Shown piece after piece: positions 47,872 through 56,511 of a DNA stretch of 64,000 nt. The notes under the pieces are model-generated. The model worked only from the letters and a program-made list of their open reading frames with translations, was not told the origin of the DNA and did no database searches. This stretch comes from Micromonospora sp. WMMD1120. GTDB lineage: Bacteria > Actinomycetota > Actinomycetes > Mycobacteriales > Micromonosporaceae. How positions within the stretch are numbered: the first letter of the stretch is position 1; each line of letters begins with the position of its first letter. The stretch lies in contig NZ_JARUBO010000005.1 of assembly GCF_029626235.1 (NCBI RefSeq), forward strand, positions 3,504,501 to 3,568,500, in the 5' to 3' direction. Both the position numbers and the translations under genes were made by a program.

Positions 47872-48570
47872 GTGCGGCGACGTCCGCTGATCGGGATCAG
47901 CGCGTACGTGGAGCCCGCCGGTTGGGCCGTCTGGCAGGGGGTGCGGGCGGTGCTCCTGCCGGAGGCGTACGTGCGGGCGGTGACGGCCGCGGGAGGACGG
48001 GCGGTGCTGCTGCCCCCCGACGACGTGGACGGCGACGTGGTGGGCGTTCTCGACGGGCTGCTGCTGGCCGGTGGCGCGGACGTCGGCCCGGGGCGGTACG
48101 GCCAGCCGGCCGACCCGCGTACCGAGGACCGGCCGGACCGGGACGCCGGCGAGCTGACGCTGTTGGCCGCCGCGCTCGCCGCCGACCTGCCGGTGCTGGG
48201 GGTGTGCCGGGGGATGCAGTTGCTCGCTGTCGCCTACGGCGGCAGCCTGCACCAGCACCTGCCGGACGTGGTCGGGCACGACGGACACCGGCCGGCGCCC
48301 GGGGTCTTCGGGCGCCACCGTGTGCGGTTCGCTGCGGGCAGTCGGGCGGCGACGGTGCTGGCCGGCATCGACGAGGTGAACTCGTACCACCATCAGGCGG
48401 TCGCCGACGCGGGCCGGCTGACCGTCACCGGCTGGGCCGCCGACGGCGTCGTCGAGGTGGTGGAGGACCCGGCGCGGCGGTTCGTGCTCGGGGTGCAGTG
48501 GCACCCGGAGAACGAGCCGGACCCGCGCCCGATCGCCGCGCTGGTGCGGGCCGCCGAACAGCGGCTGTGA
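47872..48570 (+). CDS. Class I glutamine amidotransferase-like gamma-glutamyl hydrolase (peptidase C26, PuuD-like)
   Basis: 232 residues from GTG 47872 (VRRRPLIGISAYVEPAG). The catalytic Cys is in VLGVCRGMQLLAVAYGG and the His/Glu pair in VQWHPENEPDP; LLLAGGADVGPGRY is the usual GGxD segment. It would remove the gamma-glutamyl group at the end of the amine route. The frame is open upstream through both 60-bp repeats to GTG 47752, so a 40-residue repeat-encoded extension is possible; the core start has no good ribosome binding site of its own. Confidence 0.85.
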   Translation: MRRRPLIGISAYVEPAGWAVWQGVRAVLLPEAYVRAVTAAGGRAVLLPPDDVDGDVVGVLDGLLLAGGADVGPGRYGQPADPRTEDRPDRDAGELTLLAAALAADLPVLGVCRGMQLLAVAYGGSLHQHLPDVVGHDGHRPAPGVFGRHRVRFAAGSRAATVLAGIDEVNSYHHQAVADAGRLTVTGWAADGVVEVVEDPARRFVLGVQWHPENEPDPRPIAALVRAAEQRL

Positions 48571-48617
48571 CTGACGTCGCCCCCGTCCGTGGGCGTCGTC
48601 GATGGGAGGATCGTCGC

Positions 48618-49169
48618 ATGGGCAAGGTTTATCCCGAGATCGATGACCGACTACGTGAATTCATCGCGGCCCAGTCGATGTTCTTCGTCGCCACCGCGCC
48701 GTCCGGCGCCGGAGGGCACGTCAACGTCTCGCCGAAGGGCATGCGGGGCACGTTCGTCATCCTCGGCCCACACCGGGTGGCCTACCTCGACTACCACGGC
48801 AGCGGGGCGGAGACCATCGCCCACCTGCGGGACAACGGTCGGATCACACTGATGTTCTGCGCCTTCGACGGGCCGCCGAAGATCGTCCGGCTGCACGGCC
48901 GGGGCAGCAGCGTCGCGGTGACCGAGGAGGCGTTCGCCGACCGGCTCGCCGAGTTCCCGACGCCGCCGGACGTGCACGCCGTCCGGGCGGTGATCACCGT
49001 CGAGGTGGAGCGGGTCAGCGACTCCTGCGGCTACGCGGTGCCGTTGATGGACTTCCGCGCCGAACGTGGTCTGTTACTCACCTCACACTCGCGTCGTACG
49101 ACCGAGGACCTGGTGACCTACCGGGCCACCAAGAACGCGGCGAGCATCGACGGACTGCCGGTTTTCTGA
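48618..49169 (+). CDS. Pyridoxamine 5'-phosphate oxidase-family protein
   Basis: A 183-residue split-barrel flavin-type protein: FIAAQSMFFVATAPSGAGG, HVNVSPKGMRGTFVILG, AETIAHLRDNGRITLMFCAF and KIVRLHGRG. This subgroup may bind FMN or F420, and the true reaction is unknown; PNP oxidase activity is not implied. ATG 48618 has GGGAGGA ~7 bp upstream. It starts ~50 bp after the hydrolase gene on the same strand. Confidence 0.85.
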   Translation: MGKVYPEIDDRLREFIAAQSMFFVATAPSGAGGHVNVSPKGMRGTFVILGPHRVAYLDYHGSGAETIAHLRDNGRITLMFCAFDGPPKIVRLHGRGSSVAVTEEAFADRLAEFPTPPDVHAVRAVITVEVERVSDSCGYAVPLMDFRAERGLLLTSHSRRTTEDLVTYRATKNAASIDGLPVF

Positions 49170-49361
49170 CCGGTCAGGGCGGTTCGGCGACCGTCGTCGG
49201 ACGCCACCCGCGCCCGCGCTGTCCGGTGCCCGACGTGGCAGGCGAACGTAAGCAGCGTCCGCCGTTCGTGATGCGTTACGTTGCTGGTCCGCTTGGGTAC
49301 AAGTCGGAGCACAGCGGGTGAAGATCAACGGTCGAGGGGTACGGCCGGAGCGGGAGGCTGC

Positions 49362-52300
49362 ATGAGCTCGGCCCAGGGGGGCACCGACGAACGGCATGCC
49401 GTCGCGTCCCGCCGTGACATCCCCCCGATGCTGGCGGCGGCGTTCGCGGCCGGCGGCGAGATGGGCGAGCGCCTGGCCCGCTTCGACTGGTCCTCCGCCC
49501 AAGTCGGTGAGCCCGCCCGCTGGCCCCTGGCGCTGTCCAGCGCGATCGGCATGATGCTCGCCTCCAGCGCGCCCATCGTCATGTTCTGGGGCGACGAGCA
49601 GTACGCCTTCTACAACGACGCCTACCGGCCGACGATCGGCGCCAAGCACCCGGACGTGATCGGGCAGCCGGCCCGCGCGTACTGGTCGGAGACCTGGGCG
49701 GTGCTCGGCCCGCTGCTCGACGGTGTCCGCAGCACGGGGCGCTCCTACCGTGGCGAGGACCACCCCTTCCTACTGGACCGGCACGGCTTCGTCGAGCAGA
49801 CCTACTTCAACGTCTCGTACGACCCGATCCGGGGCGACGACGGCTCGGTGCACGGTGTCTACTGCATCGTCAACGAGACCACCGGTCGGGTGCTCGGCGA
49901 GCGGCGGCTGCGGGCGCTCTCCGATCTGGGCACCGAGCTGAGCGACATCGCCGACGACGCCGAACTGGGCCGGACCGCTGCCGAGGTGCTCGGCCGGCAC
50001 AACGCGGACGTGCCGTTCGCCCTGATCTACCTGGCCGACGACGGTGGCCAGCTCACCCCGGCCGGGTTCACCGGCGTCACCCCGCCCACCACGGACGTCG
50101 TGGCGGAACTGCTCGCCCGGGTGACCGCCGACGGCGGCGCCGCCACCGTCGAGGTGACCGACCTCTTCGACACGCCGCCGCCCGACGCCGCCGCCCAGGC
50201 GCTCGTGCTGCCGCTCACCGCCAACAACGAGACCGTCGGCGCGCTGGTCGTCGGAGTGGCCCGGCAACTGCCGCTCGGCGACGACTACCGCGACTTCCTG
50301 CACCTGGTCGCCGCCCAGATCTCCCGGGCGATCGGCACCCAGCGGGCGTACCAGCAGGAACGGGCCCGCGCCGCCGAGCTGGCCGCGCTCGACCGGGCGA
50401 AGACCAACTTCTTCGCCAACGTCAGCCACGAGTTCCGTACCCCCCTGACCCTGGTGCTCGGTCCGCTGGAGGACATGCTGGCCGACCCGGAGCTGCCCGC
50501 CGCCGAGACGGCCCGGCTCACCACGATGCACCGCAACGCGCTGCGCCTGCTCAAGTTGGTCAACACGGTGCTGGACTTCTCCCGGCTGGAGTCCGGTCGA
50601 CTCGCCGCCCGCTTCCAGCCCACCGACCTCTCCGGCTACACCGCCCGACTGGCCAGCACCTTCCGCTCGGCCACCGACCGGGCCGGGCTGCGCCTGGTGG
50701 TGGACTGCCCGCCGCTGCCGACGCCGGTCTACGTCGACCGGGACATGTGGGAGAAGATCGTCCTCAACCTGGTGTCCAACGCGGTCAAGTTCACCTTCGA
50801 CGGCGAGATCCGGGTGCGGGTCCGGGTCGTCGGTGACGCGGCCCAGCTGGAGGTGGCGGACACCGGCATCGGCATCGTGCCGGAGGAGCTGCCGCACGTC
50901 TTCGAGCGGTTCCACCGGGTGCAGGGCGCGCGCGCCCGGACCCACGAGGGCACCGGGATCGGCCTGGCGCTGGTCCGGGAGCTGGTCGAGATGCACGGCG
51001 GCGAGGTCGGCCTGACCAGTCAGCTCGACCAGGGCAGCACCTTCACCGTCACCATTCCGTTCGGGTCGGCGCACCTGCCAGCGGACCGGGTGGTCACGTT
51101 CGCCGCGCTGCCCCCGACGGAGCCCGAGCAGGCCCGGCTCTACGTGGCCGAGACCGCCCTGTGGGCCGGCACCGGCCCGGTGCCGGAATACGACAGTCGC
51201 CCGGCCGAGGGCACCTCGGCCGGGCGCATCCTGGTCGTCGACGACAACGCCGACCTGCGCGAGCACGTCACCCGCCTGCTCTCCCCGACCTGGGAGGTGG
51301 TCACCGCCAGCGACGGGCTGGCCGCGTTGCCACTGGCCCAGGAGGGTGGTTTCGACCTGGTGCTCAGCGACGTCATGATGCCCCGCCTGGACGGGTTCGG
51401 GTTGGTCAGCGCCCTGCGCGCGGACCCGCGTACCCGACACGTGCCGATCGTGCTGCTCTCCGCCCGCGCCGGCGCGGCGGAGGCCGTCGCGGGCCTCTCC
51501 GTCGGCGCCGACGACTACCTGACCAAGCCGTTCGCCAGCCAGGAGCTGATCGCCCGGGTCCGGGCCAACGTCGAGCTGGGCCAGCTACGGGGGCAGATCA
51601 TCCGTCGGCTCCGGGCGCTGGCCGACGCGGCGGTGGCGGTGAACAGCGCCCGTTCCACCGCCGACGTGCTCCAGGTCGCCGCGCGGCACGCGCTCAGCCT
51701 CGCCGAGGCCGCCCGGGTGGTGGTCAGCGCCAGCGGCGCCCGGTCCGAGGCGGACGGCGGCGGTGACACCGCCGACGCACCGTCCTTCGTGGCCGAGCTG
51801 ACCGGCACCACCGGCGAGACGCTCGGCGAGCTGCGGGTCTGGCGACCGGCCGGCGACGGCGCCCAGGCCGACGAAGCCGCGCTGACGCAACTGGCCCGGC
51901 TGGTCGGCGTACGCCTGGAGAACGCCCAGCTCTACGAGGCCGAGCACCGCATCGCCACCACGTTGCAGCACAGCCTGCTGCCCCGGTCGCTGCCCCAACT
52001 GCCCGGCGCCGTGGTGGCCAGCCGGTATCTTCCCGGCACCGCCGACGTCGAGGTCGGCGGTGACTGGTACGACGCGATCACCCTCGACGACGACGACCTG
52101 GTGCTGGTCATCGGCGACGTGGTCGGCAAGGGCGTGCAGGCCGCCGCCGCGATGGGACAGCTCCGCAACGCGCTGCGCGCGTACCTGCTGGAGGGCTACG
52201 ACCCGGGGGAGTCGTTGACCCGGCTCAACCGGCTCGTCGCGTCCACCGAGCGCCGCTCCTTCGCCACCGTGGTGTGTCTGCTGTTCAACCCGCGTACCGG

Positions 52301-53021
52301 CCGTCTGCGGTACGCGAGCGCGGGTCATCCGTCCCCACTGCTGATCAGAGGAGGCGACGTGGCTTTCCTGCACGCCCGGGCGCTCGGTCCGCCGGTCGGC
52401 GCGATGCCCGATGTGACCTACGAGGCGGTTGAGGGCGAGTTGGCGCCGGGCAGCCGGCTGCTGCTCTACACCGACGGGCTGATCGAGGATCGGCAGCTCG
52501 ACATCGACTCGGCGCTGGCCCAGCTGCGTGCCGACGCGGCGACCCCCAGCGAGCACGTGGCGGACCTGATCGACGCGGTGGTCGAGCGGGTCGACGGGCG
52601 GCCACGCCGCGACGACGTGGCGGTCCTCGCCCTGGAGGCGGCGGAGCTGAACCGCTTCGCGCTGCGGCTGCCGGCCGACCCGACCCGGCTCAGCGTCCTG
52701 CGCAAGCGCCTGGAGGACTTCCTGGTCGCGCACGCGGTCGGTGAGACGGACGTGTTCGACCTGACCGTCGCGGTCAGCGAGGCCGCCGCGAACGCCATCG
52801 AACACCCGGTGCACCCCGCCGAGGCCATGATCAGTGTCGAGGTGGCCATCGAGGGCCGGACGGTCACGGCCACCGTGCGCGACAGCGGGCAGTGGCGCGA
52901 GTCGACCGGTTCGGGGTTCCGGGGGCGCGGTCTGGCCCTGATCAAGGCGCTGGGGGACCTGTCGGTACGCCGTACCGATGAGGGCACCGAGGTGACCCTG
53001 CGCCGGGAGCTGCGGGACTGA
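49362..53021 (+). CDS. Giant hybrid PAS-GAF-kinase-receiver-PP2C-anti-sigma protein
   Basis: 1,219 residues. Order: PAS-like (~30-195), GAF (~210-330), HisKA (~350-425, phospho-His in NVSHEFRTPLTLV), HATPase (~460-567), receiver (~623-745; Asp in LVLSDVMMPRLDG), a linker GAF-like segment, a SpoIIE-type PP2C phosphatase (~893-1093; GGDWYDAI, VGKGVQAAAAMGQLR, RRDDVAVLAL) and an RsbW-like HATPase (~1106-1215; AVSEAAANAIEHPV). It joins two-component sensing to a phosphatase/anti-sigma partner-switch module in one chain. The convergent STAS gene is the likely phosphatase substrate. ATG 49362 has GGGAGG upstream. Confidence 0.9.
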   Translation: MSSAQGGTDERHAVASRRDIPPMLAAAFAAGGEMGERLARFDWSSAQVGEPARWPLALSSAIGMMLASSAPIVMFWGDEQYAFYNDAYRPTIGAKHPDVIGQPARAYWSETWAVLGPLLDGVRSTGRSYRGEDHPFLLDRHGFVEQTYFNVSYDPIRGDDGSVHGVYCIVNETTGRVLGERRLRALSDLGTELSDIADDAELGRTAAEVLGRHNADVPFALIYLADDGGQLTPAGFTGVTPPTTDVVAELLARVTADGGAATVEVTDLFDTPPPDAAAQALVLPLTANNETVGALVVGVARQLPLGDDYRDFLHLVAAQISRAIGTQRAYQQERARAAELAALDRAKTNFFANVSHEFRTPLTLVLGPLEDMLADPELPAAETARLTTMHRNALRLLKLVNTVLDFSRLESGRLAARFQPTDLSGYTARLASTFRSATDRAGLRLVVDCPPLPTPVYVDRDMWEKIVLNLVSNAVKFTFDGEIRVRVRVVGDAAQLEVADTGIGIVPEELPHVFERFHRVQGARARTHEGTGIGLALVRELVEMHGGEVGLTSQLDQGSTFTVTIPFGSAHLPADRVVTFAALPPTEPEQARLYVAETALWAGTGPVPEYDSRPAEGTSAGRILVVDDNADLREHVTRLLSPTWEVVTASDGLAALPLAQEGGFDLVLSDVMMPRLDGFGLVSALRADPRTRHVPIVLLSARAGAAEAVAGLSVGADDYLTKPFASQELIARVRANVELGQLRGQIIRRLRALADAAVAVNSARSTADVLQVAARHALSLAEAARVVVSASGARSEADGGGDTADAPSFVAELTGTTGETLGELRVWRPAGDGAQADEAALTQLARLVGVRLENAQLYEAEHRIATTLQHSLLPRSLPQLPGAVVASRYLPGTADVEVGGDWYDAITLDDDDLVLVIGDVVGKGVQAAAAMGQLRNALRAYLLEGYDPGESLTRLNRLVASTERRSFATVVCLLFNPRTGRLRYASAGHPSPLLIRGGDVAFLHARALGPPVGAMPDVTYEAVEGELAPGSRLLLYTDGLIEDRQLDIDSALAQLRADAATPSEHVADLIDAVVERVDGRPRRDDVAVLALEAAELNRFALRLPADPTRLSVLRKRLEDFLVAHAVGETDVFDLTVAVSEAAANAIEHPVHPAEAMISVEVAIEGRTVTATVRDSGQWRESTGSGFRGRGLALIKALGDLSVRRTDEGTEVTLRRELRD

Positions 53022-53049
53022 CCGCGCGCCCGGCGGCGGCCGGGGCGTG

Positions 53050-53364
53050 TCAGGTCGGGCTGAGCCAGCTCTGCTCGCCGAGGCCGGAGATCTCCAGCAC
53101 CCGGCGGACCTGCCGGGACGGGCGCACGGTGAGCGCGCCGGAGAACTCCTGGGCGAGCCGGACCAGGGCGTGGATGGCGGCCGAGTCGAAGAAGGTGACC
53201 GCGCGCAGGTCGAGGGTCATCCGCCCGGCGGGCTCGCGTAGCGCCGTCTGGAGCATCGTGTCAGCGGTCGCCATGTCGACCTCACCGGCCACCACCACCT
53301 GGAGGTGATCCCCGTCGATCCGCGCGCTCGCGGAGAAGACGGGCGGTGCTCCCCCTTGATCCAC
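53050..53364 (-). CDS. STAS-domain anti-anti-sigma factor
   Basis: About 104 residues with a full STAS fold: LQVVVAGEVDMATADTMLQT, then MTLDLRAVTFFDSAAIHALV with the phosphorylatable Ser in FDSA. It would bind an RsbW-type kinase and release a sigma factor when dephosphorylated. The start is uncertain; GTG 53364 was chosen, while the frame stays open to 53484. It converges on the hybrid phosphatase gene, 28 bp apart, consistent with a functional pair. Confidence 0.82.
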   Translation of the reverse strand: MDQGGAPPVFSASARIDGDHLQVVVAGEVDMATADTMLQTALREPAGRMTLDLRAVTFFDSAAIHALVRLAQEFSGALTVRPSRQVRRVLEISGLGEQSWLSPT

Positions 53365-53459
53365 GCAGACACCATGGCACAGCCACCGGGGCGGGGCAAC
53401 AACCTCCTCCGGCCGGCCGTGGCGCGGGTCACCGACGGTCCCGGCGATAGGCTTGGAGC

Positions 53460-54317
53460 ATGACCGTCCGTCCGCCGCTGACACCAGGCACGCTCTCCCC
53501 GACGCGACCGGTGCCGTCCCACATCGCCCGACCGGAGTACGTGGGCAAGAAGCGCCCGCAGGAGTGGCGTGGCTCGCACGTGCAGACGCCGGAGACCATC
53601 GAGAAGATGCGGCTCGCGAGCCGGCTCGCCGCCCAGGCGACCCAGCTCGCCGGTGAGCACTGCAAGCCCGGCGTGACCACCGACGAGATCGACAAGGTGG
53701 TGCACGAGTTCCTGTGTGACAACGGGGCGTACCCGTCGACGCTCGGCTACCGGGGCTTCCCGAAGTCCTGCTGCACCAGCCTCAACGAGGTCATTTGCCA
53801 CGGCATCCCGGACTCGACGGTGCTGCACGACGGCGACATCATCAACGTCGACGTGACCGCGTACATCGGTGGGGTGCACGGTGACACCGATGCCACCTTC
53901 TGCGTCGGCGAGGTCAGCGAGGAGGCCCGGCTGCTGGTCGAGCGGACCCACGAGGCGATGATGCGGGGCATCCGCGCGGTCGCCCCGGGCCGACAGATCA
54001 ACGTGGTGGGGCGCGTCATCGAGTCGTACGCCAAGCGGTTCGGCTACGGCGTGGTACGCGACTTCACCGGGCACGGCATCGGCGAGTCCTTCCACAGCGG
54101 CCTCTACGTGCCGCACTACGACAGCCCTCGCCCCACCGACGTCATGGAGCCGGGAATGACGTTCACCATCGAGCCGATGATCACGCTCGGCACCTACCAG
54201 TACGACATGTGGGACGACGGGTGGACGGTCGTCACCAAGGACCGGAAGTGGACGGCGCAGTTCGAGCACACCATCGTGGTGACCGAGGACGGTCACGAGA
54301 TCCTCACCCTTCCATGA
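53460..54317 (+). CDS. map: Type I methionine aminopeptidase
   Basis: A 285-residue metallopeptidase removing N-terminal Met. The N-terminal ~40 residues have a Pro-rich extension ([27 protein letters not shown]) as in mycobacterial MapB. Metal ligands lie in [21 protein letters not shown] (Asp, Asp), [11 protein letters not shown] (His), MTFTIEPMI (Glu) and FEHTIVV (Glu). ATG 53460 diverges from the STAS gene. Its stop overlaps the ATG of the VIT-family gene. Confidence 0.94.
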   Translation: MTVRPPLTPGTLSPTRPVPSHIARPEYVGKKRPQEWRGSHVQTPETIEKMRLASRLAAQATQLAGEHCKPGVTTDEIDKVVHEFLCDNGAYPSTLGYRGFPKSCCTSLNEVICHGIPDSTVLHDGDIINVDVTAYIGGVHGDTDATFCVGEVSEEARLLVERTHEAMMRGIRAVAPGRQINVVGRVIESYAKRFGYGVVRDFTGHGIGESFHSGLYVPHYDSPRPTDVMEPGMTFTIEPMITLGTYQYDMWDDGWTVVTKDRKWTAQFEHTIVVTEDGHEILTLP

Positions 54318-55027
54318 CGGACACCCCGGCGGCGCTGCGTGAGGCGCACCACGCGGACGTCAGCGGTGGCTGGCTGCGTCCCGCCGTCTTCGGCGCGATG
54401 GACGGCCTGGTCACCAACATCGCCCTGATCGCGGGCGTCGGTGGCGGCGGGGTGTCGCCGCACAACATCGTGCTCACCGGTGCCGCCGGTCTGGTCGCCG
54501 GCGCCATCTCGATGGGACTCGGCGAGTACACCAGCGTGCGCTCCGCCAACGAGCAGGTCGCCGCCGAGGTGGCCAAGGAACGGCGGGAGCTGGAACGGCA
54601 CCCCGAGGCGGAGGCCCGCGAGCTGGCCGACGCCTGGGTGGCCCGGGGCCTGCCGCGGGATCTCGCCACCCAGGTCGCCGAGGCGGTCCGGCGCGACCCC
54701 GAGGAGGCGCTGCGGGTGCACGTCCGCGAGGAGCTGGGCGTCGACCCCGACGACCAGCCCAGCCCGTGGGCGGCCGCGATCTCGTCGTTCCTGTGCTTCT
54801 CGGTCGGCGCGCTGATCCCGCTGCTGCCCTACCTGTTCGGCGCCACCGCGTTGTGGCTGGCCCTCGCCGTCGGCGGGCTGGGGCTGTTCGGCGCCGGCGC
54901 GGTGGTGGCCCGCTTCACCAAGCGGCCCTGGTGGACGAGCGGCCTGCGCCAACTGCTGCTCGGCGCGGCGGCAGCCGCCGCCACCTACCTGATCGGCTCG
55001 CTGATCGGCGTGTCGGGCGGGCTGTGA
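54314..55027 (+). CDS. VIT1/CCC1-family membrane transporter
   Basis: A 237-residue protein: [21 protein letters not shown] (first helix with the conserved Asp), [20 protein letters not shown], a cytoplasmic helix with [14 protein letters not shown] (metal-binding-domain-like) and three C-terminal helices ([19 protein letters not shown]). The family moves Fe2+/Mn2+. ATG 54314 overlaps the map stop codon (ATGA), so both are translated together. It ends 6 bp from a convergent gene. Confidence 0.9.
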   Translation: MTDTPAALREAHHADVSGGWLRPAVFGAMDGLVTNIALIAGVGGGGVSPHNIVLTGAAGLVAGAISMGLGEYTSVRSANEQVAAEVAKERRELERHPEAEARELADAWVARGLPRDLATQVAEAVRRDPEEALRVHVREELGVDPDDQPSPWAAAISSFLCFSVGALIPLLPYLFGATALWLALAVGGLGLFGAGAVVARFTKRPWWTSGLRQLLLGAAAAAATYLIGSLIGVSGGL

Positions 55028-55033
55028 CCCGGT

Positions 55034-55762
55034 TCAGGCGGTGAGCAGATCGTCGATCGTGCCGTCGACGGCGCGACCCCGAGCGGCCAACTCGTCCGCC
55101 TGGCGGCCCAGCACCACACCCACCTCGGTCATGTCCGCGCCGGCCAGGCCGGTCCGCCGCACCGCGTCCCCCGGGTCCCGGAAGTAGGTGCGGGTCAGCA
55201 GCCCGGTGACCGTGGCCGCCGCCAGCCGGGCCTCGCCGAGCATCAGCAACGCCTGGTCCGTCTCGTACCACTCGGCGAGGCGGGCGGCCCGGGCGTGCGC
55301 CGCGCTACCCCTGTACCACGCCTGCCGGGCCGCCGCGCTGAACTCCGCCGGCCGGGCTCGGGCCAGCCGCCCCAGGTGCTCGTCGCGCAGCGTCCGCAAC
55401 CAACCTGTCGGGTCGTGCAGCGCCTGCGTGGTGACGTACCGGTCCGCTGTCAACGGCCAGAGCGGGGAGAGCACCCGGGCCTGCGCCAGATAGTCCTCGG
55501 CGGCGGCCACCGTCAGGTCGACGAGCACCCCGTCCACCCGCCGGGTCGCCGGCGGCGGGCCGGTCCCCGGCCGGTAGGTGACCACGAGCATCCCCGCCTC
55601 GCCGTCCCCACCGCCGTCGTCGTCGCCGTGCGCCAGGGGGCCGTGCACCGCCACCGCGAGCACGTCGGCGGGGAAGCGCCGCCGGATCGCCTCGGCCACC
55701 CGCTCCGCGACCGTCCACCGCCGATCGTCGAGGCCCCGGTCCACACCGACCAGCTCGCTCAC
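55034..55762 (-). CDS. Nucleotidyltransferase-like protein
   Basis: 242 residues. The N-terminal part (LAVAVHGPLAHGDDDGGGDG, VDGVLVDLTVA) resembles the kanamycin/MNT-type nucleotidyltransferase fold, but the GSxxxGxxxxDxD signature is degraded (GPLAHGDDDGGGDGEAGM), so activity is doubtful. The C-terminal half is helical (WYRGSAAHARAARLAEWYET). The GTG start overlaps the stop of a 40-codon frame formed by the upstream repeat pair. Confidence 0.7.
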   Translation of the reverse strand: MSELVGVDRGLDDRRWTVAERVAEAIRRRFPADVLAVAVHGPLAHGDDDGGGDGEAGMLVVTYRPGTGPPPATRRVDGVLVDLTVAAAEDYLAQARVLSPLWPLTADRYVTTQALHDPTGWLRTLRDEHLGRLARARPAEFSAAARQAWYRGSAAHARAARLAEWYETDQALLMLGEARLAAATVTGLLTRTYFRDPGDAVRRTGLAGADMTEVGVVLGRQADELAARGRAVDGTIDDLLTA

Positions 55763-55876
55763 GGAACCACGGCTGTTCGCGGCTGCGGGGCTCGCAAACC
55801 CGGCTCACTCCTCGCGCTCACGGGAACCACGGCTGTTCGCGACTGCGGGGCTCGCAAACCCGGCTCACTCCTCGCG
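55758..55876 (-). repeat. Second tandem pair of the GTGAGCG repeat, 40-codon leader frame
   Basis: Two units of 59 and 60 bp (one substitution and one missing base apart) match the 47751-47870 units: both contain gtgagcg(c/t)gaggagtgag and the ggtttgcga hairpin. On the minus strand a frame from GTG 55881 to TGA 55759 encodes two copies of VSARSEPGLRAPQxRTAVVP. That TGA overlaps the GTG start of the nucleotidyltransferase-like gene (GTGA). The single-base length difference is what brings the stop into register. Confidence 0.9.
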
Positions 55877-55938
55877 CTCACGGGACCTTCCCCCTCCGCT
55901 ACCGAGCGTCAGCCACCGATCCCTCACCGCGGGTCAGC

Positions 55939-56439
55939 CTAGCCAGCCGGCGGCGGTTCGGCCGCCGCGCCGCGCCCGGTCGGTACCAGCCGGAAGATGT
56001 GGATGTCCCGGCCGCCGGCCCGCCGCACGTACGTGCGGTACGCGGGCCAGGCGTCGACCAGCAACTGCCACAGCCGGTCCCGTTCGACGCCGGACGCCAG
56101 CTCGGCCCGCACCGGAACGCGCCGGCCCTTCACGTCCACCTCCGCGCTGGGCTCGGCGAGGAGGTTCATCGCCCAGCCGGGGTGGTGGGTCTGCCCCCAG
56201 TTGGAGCCGATCACCACGTAGGCGTCGCCGTCGGGCACGTACAGCAGCGGGTTGCTGCGGGGCTTGCCGGAGCGGCGACCGGTCGTGGTGATCACCAGGG
56301 ACGGCAGCAGCCCGAGTGCCACCACCCGGCCCCGGGTGAGCCGACCGATCACCCGGTCGGCGGGCACCAGCAGCCGGGCGGCGGCCCCGAACCAGCGGTG
56401 GTGACCGACTCGGCGGGTGAGGTTTGCCAGCGCTGACAC
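55939..56439 (-). CDS. F420H2-dependent nitroreductase-family (Ddn-like) protein
   Basis: A 166-residue split-barrel protein: LVITTTGRRSGKPRSNPLLYVPDG, YVVIGSNWGQTHHPGWAMNLLAEP and DAWPAYRTYVRRAG, the pattern of the deazaflavin-dependent oxidoreductase family that includes mycobacterial Ddn. The physiological substrate, often a quinone, is unknown. GTG 56439. Single gene, same strand as its neighbours. Confidence 0.9.
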   Translation of the reverse strand: MSALANLTRRVGHHRWFGAAARLLVPADRVIGRLTRGRVVALGLLPSLVITTTGRRSGKPRSNPLLYVPDGDAYVVIGSNWGQTHHPGWAMNLLAEPSAEVDVKGRRVPVRAELASGVERDRLWQLLVDAWPAYRTYVRRAGGRDIHIFRLVPTGRGAAAEPPPAG

Positions 56440-56511
56440 GCTGATCAGTCTGCCGGCTGCCCGGCCCCGGCGGCACCCCCGGACGGCTCCGGGTTGTCCG
56501 CCGGGCCGAGG

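Noticed and set aside
53364..53484. Upstream 40-codon extension of the STAS protein
   Set aside because: Cys/His/Trp-rich residues unlike STAS N-termini and overlap with the map promoter region; the shorter start was kept.
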